Below are positions 8,799-15,259 of a stretch of 19,996 bases of DNA, in pieces. The stretch spans positions 1 to 19,996 of the forward strand of contig DAOUFY010000062.1 in the NCBI GenBank assembly GCA_034429745.1, written 5' to 3'. The position numbers were made by a program, and so were the translations under genes. The stretch's first letter is position 1, and every line of letters begins with the position of its first letter. Source of the stretch: JBAXBF01 sp034429745 (GTDB lineage: Bacteria; Chloroflexota; Anaerolineae; Anaerolineales; DRKV01). The notes beneath the pieces were generated by a model. It saw only the letters and a program-made list of their open reading frames with translations. It had not been told where the DNA came from and made no database searches.

Positions 8799-9595
8799 GG
8801 CTGTGCTGGAGCTAAATCATCGCTGTGATCGGATTCAACTTCCCCGTAATTGAGAAAACACTTCAATCCTTCTACCACACCTTTGGCTATCACATCCGGC
8901 CTTTGGGTTAGTATTTGCCGATCAAGATTGAGAAAACCCACCTCGATGATTGCTGCCGGAGTATCCGCTGATATTTTATCAAAGGCGTGATACTCAGTCA
9001 TATCATGTGTGATGCTTGAAGGATGGCGCTTTAACCCAGTAACCTTCTCATAGTTCTCATTCAAGCATGGTACCAGCCGGTTGCTGCTATCAGCATTGTC
9101 ATTGCCGGCGATCTTGAAACCGCTAGCCGCGTCATTAATGTAGTCGCAGGAATCTGCATGAATAGAAAGCAGCAGCGTTCCGTTATAGCCATTCAAGCGC
9201 GGATCTTTTTCCTTTAGCAGATCCACTGGCACTCCCTCATTTACCAGCATTTTCTGGGCTAGTGCAGCAACCGCCAAATTTACCTCAACTTCTTTCAAGC
9301 CATCTGCACACACTGCCCCTGAATCATTGCCCCAGTGCCCAGCAATAATACCTACCCTTATTGAGCGCGGCGTTGGTGTGCTTACAAAGGCAGAAGATTG
9401 TTTTCCCCCCTCTTCTTCCTTATAGGGAACAGCTGCTACAGCAGCTTCAGAAAACAACCCGCTAGGAGACCAAGCCGTGTACAGCGTCGCCAGAAATGTT
9501 GCCATCAATATCACCCGCCAAATAATGCTCCACGTTTCACTTAAGGGGTCTGCCTGCTGCTCACTTGAACGGTTAACTTGAGATACCTGATCCAT
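8795..9595 (-). CDS. N-acetylmuramoyl-L-alanine amidase (Amidase_3), membrane-anchored
   Basis: Zinc amidase predicted to cut the bond between MurNAc and the stem-peptide L-Ala. From the ATG at 9595 it has 266 residues: a short cytosolic N-terminus, one membrane helix (about 22-44), an exposed spacer, and the Amidase_3 domain (79-250). Zn and catalytic residues in family positions are H87 (AGHWGNDSGAV), E102 (GLKEVEVN), H146 (SIHADSC) and E218 (AIIEVGFLN). A longer frame begins at a TTG (9637), but ATG 9595 has AGGA eight bases upstream and gives an ordinary membrane-anchor N-terminus. It is first gene of a unit with the overlapping L,D-transpeptidase. The extra cysteines (C96, C150, C177, C245) are visible but their role is unknown. 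Confidence 0.92.
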   Translation of the reverse strand: MDQVSQVNRSSEQQADPLSETWSIIWRVILMATFLATLYTAWSPSGLFSEAAVAAVPYKEEEGGKQSSAFVSTPTPRSIRVGIIAGHWGNDSGAVCADGLKEVEVNLAVAALAQKMLVNEGVPVDLLKEKDPRLNGYNGTLLLSIHADSCDYINDAASGFKIAGNDNADSSNRLVPCLNENYEKVTGLKRHPSSITHDMTEYHAFDKISADTPAAIIEVGFLNLDRQILTQRPDVIAKGVVEGLKCFLNYGEVESDHSDDLAPAQP

Positions 9596-9602
9596 GATTA
9601 TA

Positions 9603-9631
9603 ATCCTACTCTTTTTTACGTTTTCCGTCAA
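9603..9631 (-). promoter_or_regulatory. Candidate promoter for amidase operon
   Basis: On the minus strand TTGACG (9631-9626), a 17-base spacer, and TAGGAT (9608-9603). Transcription would begin at about 9596, next to the ATG at 9595, giving a nearly leaderless message. The same TAGGAT contains the AGGA that could act as a ribosome-binding site on a longer transcript, so the two readings are mutually exclusive unless there is another promoter upstream. Confidence 0.4.
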
Positions 9632-9649
9632 ACCCAACCCAGAAAAAAC

Positions 9650-9678
9650 TTGACTTCTTTTTCAGCACGTTGTATGAT
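9650..9678 (+). promoter_or_regulatory. Sigma-70-type promoter for the AMMECR1/MoeB pair
   Basis: TTGACT (9650-9655), exactly 17 bases, then TATGAT (9673-9678). Each hexamer is one base from consensus. It lies back to back with the candidate amidase promoter; the two -35 boxes are 18 bases apart. Predicted start near 9685, leader about 35 bases. Confidence 0.65.
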
Positions 9679-9704
9679 GATGAATGAGACTACTGCAGCA
9701 ACCT

Positions 9705-9710
9705 AGGAGG
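9705..9710 (+). promoter_or_regulatory. Strong ribosome-binding site of the AMMECR1 gene
   Basis: A full AGGAGG with a 10-base spacer precedes ATG 9721 and fixes this start. Confidence 0.8.
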
Positions 9711-9720
9711 TGCAAAGTTT

Positions 9721-10293
9721 ATGCCCAATTCACCCCTCACGCCCGAAGAAAGACAATTCTTACTGAAGCTTTCTCGTCAAACATTAGAACTTGGTACTCA
9801 AGGGAAACCGTTGCCAACCTTGCATCTCGACTCTTTGTCACCTCCTTTAAAAGAAAACGGCGCCTCTTTTGTAACCTTAACGAAGTTTGGTGCTCTACGC
9901 GGTTGTATCGGAACTCTAGAAGCTTACCGTCCTCTGGCAGAAGATGTACGCGAGCATACCCTAGACGCAGCTTTGCATGATTATCGTTTTCCACCCGTGA
10001 AACCGAGTGAACTAGATCAAATCCAAATAGAGATCTCCCGGCTTACACGCCCTACGCCTCTAGTGTATGAAAATGCTCAGGATCTCATTCAAAAACTTCG
10101 TCCTCATATTGATGGCGTTGTATTAAGAGATGGATTTAGAAAAGCTACCTTTTTGCCTCAAGTATGGGAAAAACTTCCTGAACCCGAAACTTTCCTCAGT
10201 CATCTCTGTGAAAAAATGGGCGCTGAGCCAGATTTATGGCGCAAAAAACACCTGCAAGTGGCAACCTACCAAGTTGAAGAGTTTCATGAGTGA
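9721..10293 (+). CDS. amrA: AMMECR1-domain protein (AmmeMemoRadiSam system protein A type)
   Basis: The 190 residues are one AMMECR1 domain with the hallmark LRGCIG (59-64) and the conserved C-terminal stretch KATFLPQVWEKLP (141-153). The domain occurs across bacteria, archaea and animals, often next to or fused with a MEMO1-like protein and a radical SAM enzyme; its reaction is not settled. The invariant Cys62 is a likely functional residue. Neither the MEMO nor the radical SAM partner is in this window, so they are elsewhere or absent. The gene is the promoter-proximal member of a pair whose second gene overlaps it by 8 bases. I am sure of the family and do not assign a biochemical role. 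Confidence 0.92.
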   Translation: MPNSPLTPEERQFLLKLSRQTLELGTQGKPLPTLHLDSLSPPLKENGASFVTLTKFGALRGCIGTLEAYRPLAEDVREHTLDAALHDYRFPPVKPSELDQIQIEISRLTRPTPLVYENAQDLIQKLRPHIDGVVLRDGFRKATFLPQVWEKLPEPETFLSHLCEKMGAEPDLWRKKHLQVATYQVEEFHE

Positions 10294-11449
10294 GCTGCCT
10301 CCCCTCACAAAGAAACAAATCATGCAATATTCCCGGCACATCCTATTGCCGGAAATTGGTGCAACAGGACAGCAAAAGCTGCGGGCTGCTTCTGTGCTGA
10401 TCATTGGCATAGGGGGACTTGGTTCACCAGTTTCGCTCTATTTAGCTGCAGCAGGCATAGGAAAGTTAGGTATTGTAGATTATGATGTAGTTGACTATTC
10501 CAACTTGCAGCGCCAAATCCTCCACGGACACCATTCCATAGGCAGACTAAAAGTTGACTCTGCCCGCGAACGTCTGCACGACATTAACCCCGAAGTAGAG
10601 ATTATCACCTATCCTGAGCCCTTTACCTCCGCCAATGCGATGGATATTATGAAAGATGGTTACGACATACTCGTTGACTGTTCCGACAACTTCTCTACTC
10701 GCTACCTAACCAACGACTTATGCGTGTTGTTAGGCAAACCCAATGTCTATGGTGCAATTTTACGCTTTGATGGCCAAGCCAGCGTTTTTGATGGTCGAGA
10801 TGGGGCATGTTATCGCTGCATCTTTCCTGAACCCCCTCCTCCCGCCAGTGTTCTCTCCTGTGGTGAAAGCGGTGTGCTCGGTGTATTGCCGGGCATTATC
10901 GGTGCTATTCAAGCAACTGAAACCATTAAGCTTATCTTGAACATTGGAGAACCTTTAAAAAACCGCTTGCTTCTTTATTCTGCTCTTGATATGGATTTCG
11001 ATATTATTCGCCTGCACAAGAACCCTCAATGCCCTGTCTGCGGTGAGCACCCTATAATAACTTCCCTCATTGACTATGAAGACTTTTGTGGTGTTCCAGT
11101 CAACGGTGAAGATCACGATTCCACTGATTCTGAATGGGATATTTCACCTCAAGACCTAGCCCATTTTATTTCTCAAGGAAAACCTATCACCTTGCTGGAT
11201 GTACGCGAACCAAATGAACGCGAAATATGCGCCCTTCCGCATTCTATAAACATCCCTCTGGGTGAATTAGCAGCTCGAATGAGTGAGCTCCAAACAGCTG
11301 CCGAGCTTGTCGTGTATTGCCGCTCCGGTAAACGCTCTGCATTAGCTCTAGAACAGCTCACCAGGGCAGGTTTTTCCAATGTCAAAAACCTTAAAGGGGG
11401 AATAGTCGCTTGGGCTAAGGATGTTGATCCTCAAATGCCTTATTATTAA
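10286..11449 (+). CDS. moeB: MoeB/ThiF-type E1-like adenylyltransferase fused to rhodanese (MoeZ-like)
   Basis: Predicted to adenylate the C-terminal Gly of a ubiquitin-like sulfur carrier (MoaD/ThiS/CysO type) and to pass sulfur from its rhodanese domain, serving molybdopterin or thio-cofactor synthesis. 387 residues from ATG 10286. E1 domain: nucleotide loop GIGGLG (41-46), D131, zinc pairs C175/C178 and C249/C252, and C192 in SCGESGVLG. Rhodanese domain (about 285-380) with active-site loop CRSGKRS and catalytic C345. A longer in-frame start at 10130 would run entirely inside the AMMECR1 gene and adds 52 non-homologous residues, so it is rejected. The E1 domain opens normally at LTKKQIMQYSRHILLPEIG. 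No carrier-protein gene is adjacent. Its TAA overlaps the rsmG stop on the other strand. Confidence 0.93.
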   Translation: MSELPPLTKKQIMQYSRHILLPEIGATGQQKLRAASVLIIGIGGLGSPVSLYLAAAGIGKLGIVDYDVVDYSNLQRQILHGHHSIGRLKVDSARERLHDINPEVEIITYPEPFTSANAMDIMKDGYDILVDCSDNFSTRYLTNDLCVLLGKPNVYGAILRFDGQASVFDGRDGACYRCIFPEPPPPASVLSCGESGVLGVLPGIIGAIQATETIKLILNIGEPLKNRLLLYSALDMDFDIIRLHKNPQCPVCGEHPIITSLIDYEDFCGVPVNGEDHDSTDSEWDISPQDLAHFISQGKPITLLDVREPNEREICALPHSINIPLGELAARMSELQTAAELVVYCRSGKRSALALEQLTRAGFSNVKNLKGGIVAWAKDVDPQMPYY

Positions 11450-12174
11450 GTCAAGGCTTTCTCCAGCAAGGGATGTTTTGCCGGAACGCCCACCCGCCGT
11501 GGATAGGCAGGTACAGTAGCAGCCACCTTGTCTATCACAACGAGATAATGCTGCTCTACTACCCCCGGCAGGGTAACAGGTATTAATTGCCTAACACGCC
11601 CCCCCAATAGTCGTGAAGCATAATCGCTTTGCTGCACTTCAGCTGCCGCGCTTTCCCCTTTCATAGCCAAAACATGCCCGCCAACAGATACAAGAGGCAA
11701 TAGATATTCCAACAGCACCGGCAGCACCGCTACCGCTCTCCCGCAAGCCCAATCATACTGTTCGCGGTGCTGTGCCATTTGTCCTAGCTCCTCAGCCCGA
11801 GCTTTAATGCATTGTACTCCTTTTAAGTTCAGGGTTTCCACAATGTGTCTGCAAAACATGACTTTCTTCTCTACTGAATCCACCAAAGTGAGCTGAATCT
11901 CAGGCATGATAATTTTTAAGGGAATACCCGGAAATCCTGCACCAGTTCCCACATCAATGATCTTGCGGCAGACAGAACCGCGTAAAGCCAGCGCACCGCT
12001 TATCGAATCTAAAAAATGCTTGCTCCGAATTTGCGCTGGCTCACGGATAGCAGTCAAGTTATATTTTGCGTTCCAAATCAGCAGCTCTTTTTCGTATTTT
12101 TCTAACGCTGCCAATTGTTTCGCGTTGAGTTGAACCCCAAATAATTCATAGGCAAGTTGAGCGAGTTCTTTCAC
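11446..12174 (-). CDS. rsmG: 16S rRNA (guanine-N7)-methyltransferase RsmG (GidB)
   Basis: SAM-dependent enzyme that methylates N7 of G527 (E. coli numbering) in 16S rRNA, a site linked in other bacteria to streptomycin response. 242 residues, normal for the family. Family marks: WNAKYNLTAIREP with following KHFLDS, the SAM loop DVGTGAGFPGIPL, LVDSVEKKV, and the C-terminal signature YPRRVGVPAKHPL. The start is GTG at 12174; it lies 3 bases after the DUF4349 stop and lacks a close Shine-Dalgarno, which suggests translational coupling. It is the distal gene of its unit. The 3' end overlaps the convergent MoeB-rhodanese gene by 4 bases. Confidence 0.96.
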   Translation of the reverse strand: MKELAQLAYELFGVQLNAKQLAALEKYEKELLIWNAKYNLTAIREPAQIRSKHFLDSISGALALRGSVCRKIIDVGTGAGFPGIPLKIIMPEIQLTLVDSVEKKVMFCRHIVETLNLKGVQCIKARAEELGQMAQHREQYDWACGRAVAVLPVLLEYLLPLVSVGGHVLAMKGESAAAEVQQSDYASRLLGGRVRQLIPVTLPGVVEQHYLVVIDKVAATVPAYPRRVGVPAKHPLLEKALT

Positions 12175-12177
12175 TGT

Positions 12178-13164
12178 TTATGATGGCTTCTCTTCTTCCT
12201 TTGAAGGTTGCATCCCATTTCCACTTTGTAGTGCTTTGTTTGCCTTTCGTCGCTTCCATATACGGCGCAGGATATAGAATAAAATAACAAAAGGTATTGC
12301 TATGACAATGAGCAGCGGTATAACAAATAGTACCAGCCAAATTGCTGCCGTAATCACACCTTTCAGCGCCTCAATTAGCGCTTGAATCGCATCCCGCGCT
12401 ATTCCTACCGGCTGCCAGCCCCCAATAGTAACCGGCTGAACTGTAGCTTTTGCTATAATTTCAATCTTTATCGCAGATAACGCGGCTGCGGTCTCGTAGT
12501 ATTGAATCTGCCCTTTCACAACTTCGATCTGTTCGCGAATCTGCACCAATTGATTATAGACCTTCATTACATCTTCTGTGCTGTAGGCTTGCTCCATGAT
12601 GCGCTTTAATTCTTTCTCAGCAGCTTCTAAGTTGCGAAGTCGGGATTGCAAATCAGTATATTCTTGCGTTACATCTTGCCCGCTGATATTTTCACGCTGC
12701 ACTTCAACAACTTGATTTCTTATTTCTTCAAGCACTTCGTCCAGCTTTTCTGCCGGCACTCTAATGGTGATGTTTCCTTGAGGCACTTCCGTCCCATCTG
12801 ACAACGTGTGTTTATATTGATTGGATTCAACCACAAAGCCGCCCAGTCTTTCAGCTAATGCCGCAAAAGCTTTCATTGACTTGATTGGATCTTCAGCCAC
12901 AACCGCCATATCAACGTTTTTTATCACTAGGCGTTTGGCTGGTTTTTGCGGCACAGATTCGGCTACCGCACCTTTCTGAGACATTGGAGCAGCCGGCTCC
13001 ATCGGAGCGGGTGCAGCTTCTTCCTGTGCAAAATCAAAATTCGCTGTAGGATTTGCCTTGCTAGGTACTGAACGCTGCGCTACTGGAACACTCCCACATC
13101 CCCAAAACGAGAGGATGAGACATCCTAAAGTCGCTGTTCTCATCAGAACGACAAGTTTGTTCAT
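12178..13164 (-). CDS. DUF4349 lipoprotein
   Basis: Predicted surface lipoprotein of unknown function, 328 residues. It has a signal peptide with a lipobox-like LSFWGC (C23, an imperfect lipobox), then an Ala/Pro-rich spacer. The DUF4349 core follows: KRLVIKNVDMAVVAEDP, GGFVVESN, ITIRVPAEKLDEVL, and a two-helix coiled coil (EYTDLQSRLRNLEAAEKELK through QIREQIEVVKGQI). A C-terminal membrane helix is followed by a basic RRIWKRRKANK tail, so the protein is held at both ends. An ATG at 13182 is in frame, but AGGAGG at 13176-13171 lies 6 bases before ATG 13164, which makes the latter the start. The family name says nothing about mechanism. Confidence 0.9.
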   Translation of the reverse strand: MNKLVVLMRTATLGCLILSFWGCGSVPVAQRSVPSKANPTANFDFAQEEAAPAPMEPAAPMSQKGAVAESVPQKPAKRLVIKNVDMAVVAEDPIKSMKAFAALAERLGGFVVESNQYKHTLSDGTEVPQGNITIRVPAEKLDEVLEEIRNQVVEVQRENISGQDVTQEYTDLQSRLRNLEAAEKELKRIMEQAYSTEDVMKVYNQLVQIREQIEVVKGQIQYYETAAALSAIKIEIIAKATVQPVTIGGWQPVGIARDAIQALIEALKGVITAAIWLVLFVIPLLIVIAIPFVILFYILRRIWKRRKANKALQSGNGMQPSKEEEKPS

Positions 13165-13170
13165 TTTCTT

Positions 13171-13176
13171 CCTCCT
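13171..13176 (-). promoter_or_regulatory. Ribosome-binding site that decides the DUF4349 start
   Basis: AGGAGG on the minus strand with a 6-base spacer to ATG 13164. It lies inside the coding frame that would follow the upstream ATG 13182, arguing against that start. Confidence 0.8.
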
Positions 13177-13206
13177 TTTCATACAACCACTGCCTGCGTT
13201 TATTAA

Positions 13207-13932
13207 TTAATATCCATTACTTAAGCGGGCGACATGGCGATAGGGAAGACCTACTTGCAGCATTCGTTTTTGCACAGCAGCTATATCATAAGCCACCCGC
13301 CGATATTGCACCATTCGCTCCAGCGGATCAAGAATAAGATAAGAGGCTAAAGGATTATGATCCCTCGGTTGACCCACTGAGCCGGGGTTAATAATACACC
13401 GCCCAGACAAGGTAATCCATTCTTCAGCCTGCGGAACATCCATTAAGACTTGGTGTTTGCCATTTTGATAAAAGAGCAGAGGTAAATGCGTGTGCCCAAC
13501 CAAACAAAAAGATGTCTTAAAGTGATTAAAATTCACCTTTGCGATTTGAGTATCGAGAATATATTCCCAAATAGGATGACGCGGGCTTGCATGTGCTAAC
13601 GTATAGTCTCCAATCGTTGTAAATGTTGGCTGGGAAGATAAAAAGAGAAAATTTTCTTTGCTGATGACGTTGGAGGTCCACATCACAGCATAACGCGCTT
13701 CATCATTGAAGTCCAGAAGGGATATTCGATTCAAGACGGCTTGGTCATGATTGCCACTGAGACATGTTAGGTTAGGCAAACTGCGCACGCGCTCTATGCA
13801 CTCATTAGGATCAGGACCATAACCGGTGATATCTCCCAAACACCATACTTCATCAAAGTCTCCAGCATCTTTCAACACTGCTTCTAAGGCAGTTAGATTA
13901 GCATGAACATCGGATATGACAAGTACTTTCAC
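13207..13932 (-). CDS. Calcineurin-like metallophosphoesterase (YfcE/MJ0936-like)
   Basis: Predicted two-metal phosphodiesterase or phosphatase, cytosolic. All family motifs are present: SDVHAN (D8, H10), CLGDITGYGPDP (D34), GNHD (60-63), LAHASP and GHTH. The substrate cannot be inferred; relatives cleave small phosphodiesters or phosphoproteins. I place the start at GTG 13932 (241 residues, beginning MKVLVISDVH), because family members begin a few residues before the first motif. A TTG at 13950 is an in-frame alternative adding six residues. A TATAAT (13944-13939) lies six bases before the GTG. The gene is 29 bases after the methyltransferase stop and 42 bases before the DUF4349 start. Confidence 0.9.
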   Translation of the reverse strand: MKVLVISDVHANLTALEAVLKDAGDFDEVWCLGDITGYGPDPNECIERVRSLPNLTCLSGNHDQAVLNRISLLDFNDEARYAVMWTSNVISKENFLFLSSQPTFTTIGDYTLAHASPRHPIWEYILDTQIAKVNFNHFKTSFCLVGHTHLPLLFYQNGKHQVLMDVPQAEEWITLSGRCIINPGSVGQPRDHNPLASYLILDPLERMVQYRRVAYDIAAVQKRMLQVGLPYRHVARLSNGY

Positions 13933-13938
13933 AAGTTG

Positions 13939-13944
13939 ATTATA
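13939..13944 (-). promoter_or_regulatory. Candidate -10 element of the metallophosphoesterase gene
   Basis: A perfect TATAAT on the minus strand ends six bases before GTG 13932, so a transcript from it would start at or near that codon. No convincing -35 is seen, and the region could simply be AT-rich spacer between genes of one operon. Confidence 0.3.
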
Positions 13945-13961
13945 CTCCAAATTGAATAACC

Positions 13962-14690
13962 TTAAGTTGGACGAGGCCGCCAGATCTGGTAATAACCCAA
14001 TTGATTGTTCTCCCCATCACTATAAAACTCTTTCTCAAGTACAAAGCCGCACCTCTCGGCTGCTTCTAGCAGTTCATTGGGCGAAGTATGGTGTACATAG
14101 CGCAAGCCATAGCTCCCATGCCGCCAATCTAAAAGATAATCTCCCTCCTCTACATCTTCTTGCCTCAAGCCTATCAAAGCCCATGGTTGGATGCGATGCC
14201 GCATTTTTGAGCTCTTCAACGGCTGCCAATAAGAGTGAAAAAATGCTCCTCCACTTCTTATCATTTTTCGCAGCGTTTGATACAACTCCATCCGCAAAGC
14301 TTTGCTAGGCAAATGATGAAAAACAGCAAAAGCACACAATATATCATAAGAGGATGTAGGCAATAATTTTTCCCAACCGCTAACTGCAATATCTGCTTCT
14401 ATGAAATCGGTTTTTATAGCAGCGCTTAAATATTTCCTCGCTTCATTTAACAAAGTCTGGCTTGCATCAACACCAACGTAACTCCCCTTAAAGCCAAGCC
14501 GATCTAGCTCACGTACAATCCATCCATTTCCACAACCAATGTCAAGAATGCTGCTATGTTGCGGAATGAGAGAAAGAATTTTTTTCACTCCCGGCTGCAA
14601 GCGTTGCCGGGTTTGTGAAAAGGAACTGCCCATTGCCTCATAAAACACCCGATTCAACTCCAACAATTTTGCTGCGACTTCGGGCTTCAT
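13962..14690 (-). CDS. Class I SAM-dependent methyltransferase, Trm9-like
   Basis: A 242-residue Rossmann methyltransferase. SAM-binding motif I is ILDIGCGNG (48-56), motif II is YVGVDAS, and DILCAFAVFHHLPS marks the acceptor side of the fold. The opening (NRVFYEAMGSSFSQTRQR, then PGVKKILSLIP) and the W-containing SYWQP and DYLLDWRHG segments recall bacterial relatives of Trm9/ALKBH8, which modify wobble uridine in tRNA. That link is tentative, from remembered pattern only. ATG 14690 is preferred over the TTG at 14702, although neither has a clear Shine-Dalgarno. It is 33 bases downstream of the cupin gene on the same strand. Confidence 0.85.
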   Translation of the reverse strand: MKPEVAAKLLELNRVFYEAMGSSFSQTRQRLQPGVKKILSLIPQHSSILDIGCGNGWIVRELDRLGFKGSYVGVDASQTLLNEARKYLSAAIKTDFIEADIAVSGWEKLLPTSSYDILCAFAVFHHLPSKALRMELYQTLRKMIRSGGAFFHSYWQPLKSSKMRHRIQPWALIGLRQEDVEEGDYLLDWRHGSYGLRYVHHTSPNELLEAAERCGFVLEKEFYSDGENNQLGYYQIWRPRPT

Positions 14691-14723
14691 AAAGATTAAC
14701 AATCACGTTCTTCTAATCGTTCA

Positions 14724-15092
14724 CTACTGGGGCAAGTATTTTTTAACCGGTATGCCACATAAAAATCGAAAGGTCGTATCGCCGGCATTCACATACTGAT
14801 GCTCTATATTTGGCGGTACAAACACTACATCACCTGGCTGCAGATCATACCACTTGCCTTCAATTAACACACGTCCCTTTCCCTCAACCACAAAATTTTC
14901 ATGCTCAAAGGGGTGCCCATGCTGAGGTGAATGTCCTCCCGGCTCAATCTCAATCATCCGCAGGGCATAATAAGGTGCTCCATCATGCTCATCATCAATA
15001 AGCCAGCGAATAGAGGCGCCCGGTGCCTCTGCCCCAAACTTTTGTGCTTCAACTTTTGTATAGTGAATTACTTTAGCTGTAGGTTTAGTCAT
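14724..15092 (-). CDS. Single-domain cupin protein
   Basis: 122 residues forming one cupin barrel. Motif 1 has GHSPQHGHPFEHENFVVEGKG-like spacing with H58, H60 and E65 as metal ligands. Motif 2 is GDVVFVPPNIEHQYVN with H98 as the fourth ligand. It is thus expected to bind one divalent metal; substrate or enzymatic activity is unknown. AGGAGG seven bases upstream supports ATG 15092. It is first gene of the minus-strand run towards rsmG and divergent from the glycosyltransferase gene, with which it shares the Pho-box-like region, so it might also respond to phosphate. Confidence 0.9.
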   Translation of the reverse strand: MTKPTAKVIHYTKVEAQKFGAEAPGASIRWLIDDEHDGAPYYALRMIEIEPGGHSPQHGHPFEHENFVVEGKGRVLIEGKWYDLQPGDVVFVPPNIEHQYVNAGDTTFRFLCGIPVKKYLPQ

Positions 15093-15099
15093 GCTGTTT

Positions 15100-15105
15100 C
15101 CTCCT
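15100..15105 (-). promoter_or_regulatory. Ribosome-binding site of the cupin gene
   Basis: AGGAGG on the minus strand, 7 bases from ATG 15092. Confidence 0.75.
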
Positions 15106-15121
15106 GCAAGTTGATAAATTA

Positions 15122-15127
15122 ATTATA
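15122..15127 (-). promoter_or_regulatory. -10 element of the cupin gene
   Basis: TATAAT on the minus strand; predicted start near 15115, leaving a leader of about 22 bases containing the AGGAGG. There is no -35 match at the expected place (15145-15150). Instead the first CTTAACCT box begins there, which fits an activator-dependent promoter. Confidence 0.45.
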
Positions 15128-15147
15128 ACCGACTTTTATCTTCTTTC

Positions 15148-15210
15148 CTTAACCTTTTCTTTACCTGTTAATATCAATCTGTTTAATTTCCCATAACACT
15201 TCCTTAACAA
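15148..15210 (+). promoter_or_regulatory. Pho-box-like array of 11-base-spaced CTTAACCT elements
   Basis: Eight-base elements separated by three bases keep a strict 11-base phase. Box 1 CTTAACCT (15148-15155), box 2 CTTTACCT (15159-15166), weak positions AATATCAA (15170-15177) and GTTTAATT (15181-15188), box 5 CATAACAC (15192-15199), box 6 CTTAACAA (15203-15210). Matches to CTTAACCT are 8, 7, 3, 4, 5 and 6 of 8. This equals the known cyanobacterial Pho box layout (CTTAACCT-N3 repeats bound by SphR) and resembles the TTAACA repeats bound by Bacillus PhoP. Boxes 1-2 sit beside the cupin promoter and boxes 5-6 about 50 bases before the glycosyltransferase start, so the array may hold two dimer sites, one per direction. 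The regulator itself is not in the window. Confidence 0.6.
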
Positions 15211-15249
15211 TCCTTTGGTATCGTTAGGCTGTACATACAGATCACCGCT

Positions 15250-15254
15250 GGAGG
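15250..15254 (+). promoter_or_regulatory. Ribosome-binding site deciding the glycosyltransferase GTG start
   Basis: GGAGG, 5 bases before GTG 15260. It rejects the longer frame from 15215, whose added residues would come from the promoter region. Confidence 0.75.
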
Positions 15255-15259
15255 TTATT

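Noticed and set aside
9596..9637. TTG start for the amidase
   Set aside because: It would cover the candidate promoter. ATG 9595 has a ribosome-binding site and the added residues are not conserved in character.
10130..10285. Longer N-terminus for the MoeB-rhodanese protein
   Set aside because: It overlaps the AMMECR1 gene in another frame and adds residues with no family similarity; ATG 10286 gives the normal E1 start.
15215..15259. Longer N-terminus for the SqdX-like glycosyltransferase
   Set aside because: It lies in the promoter region; GTG 15260 has GGAGG at the right distance and gives the canonical MRIALF opening.
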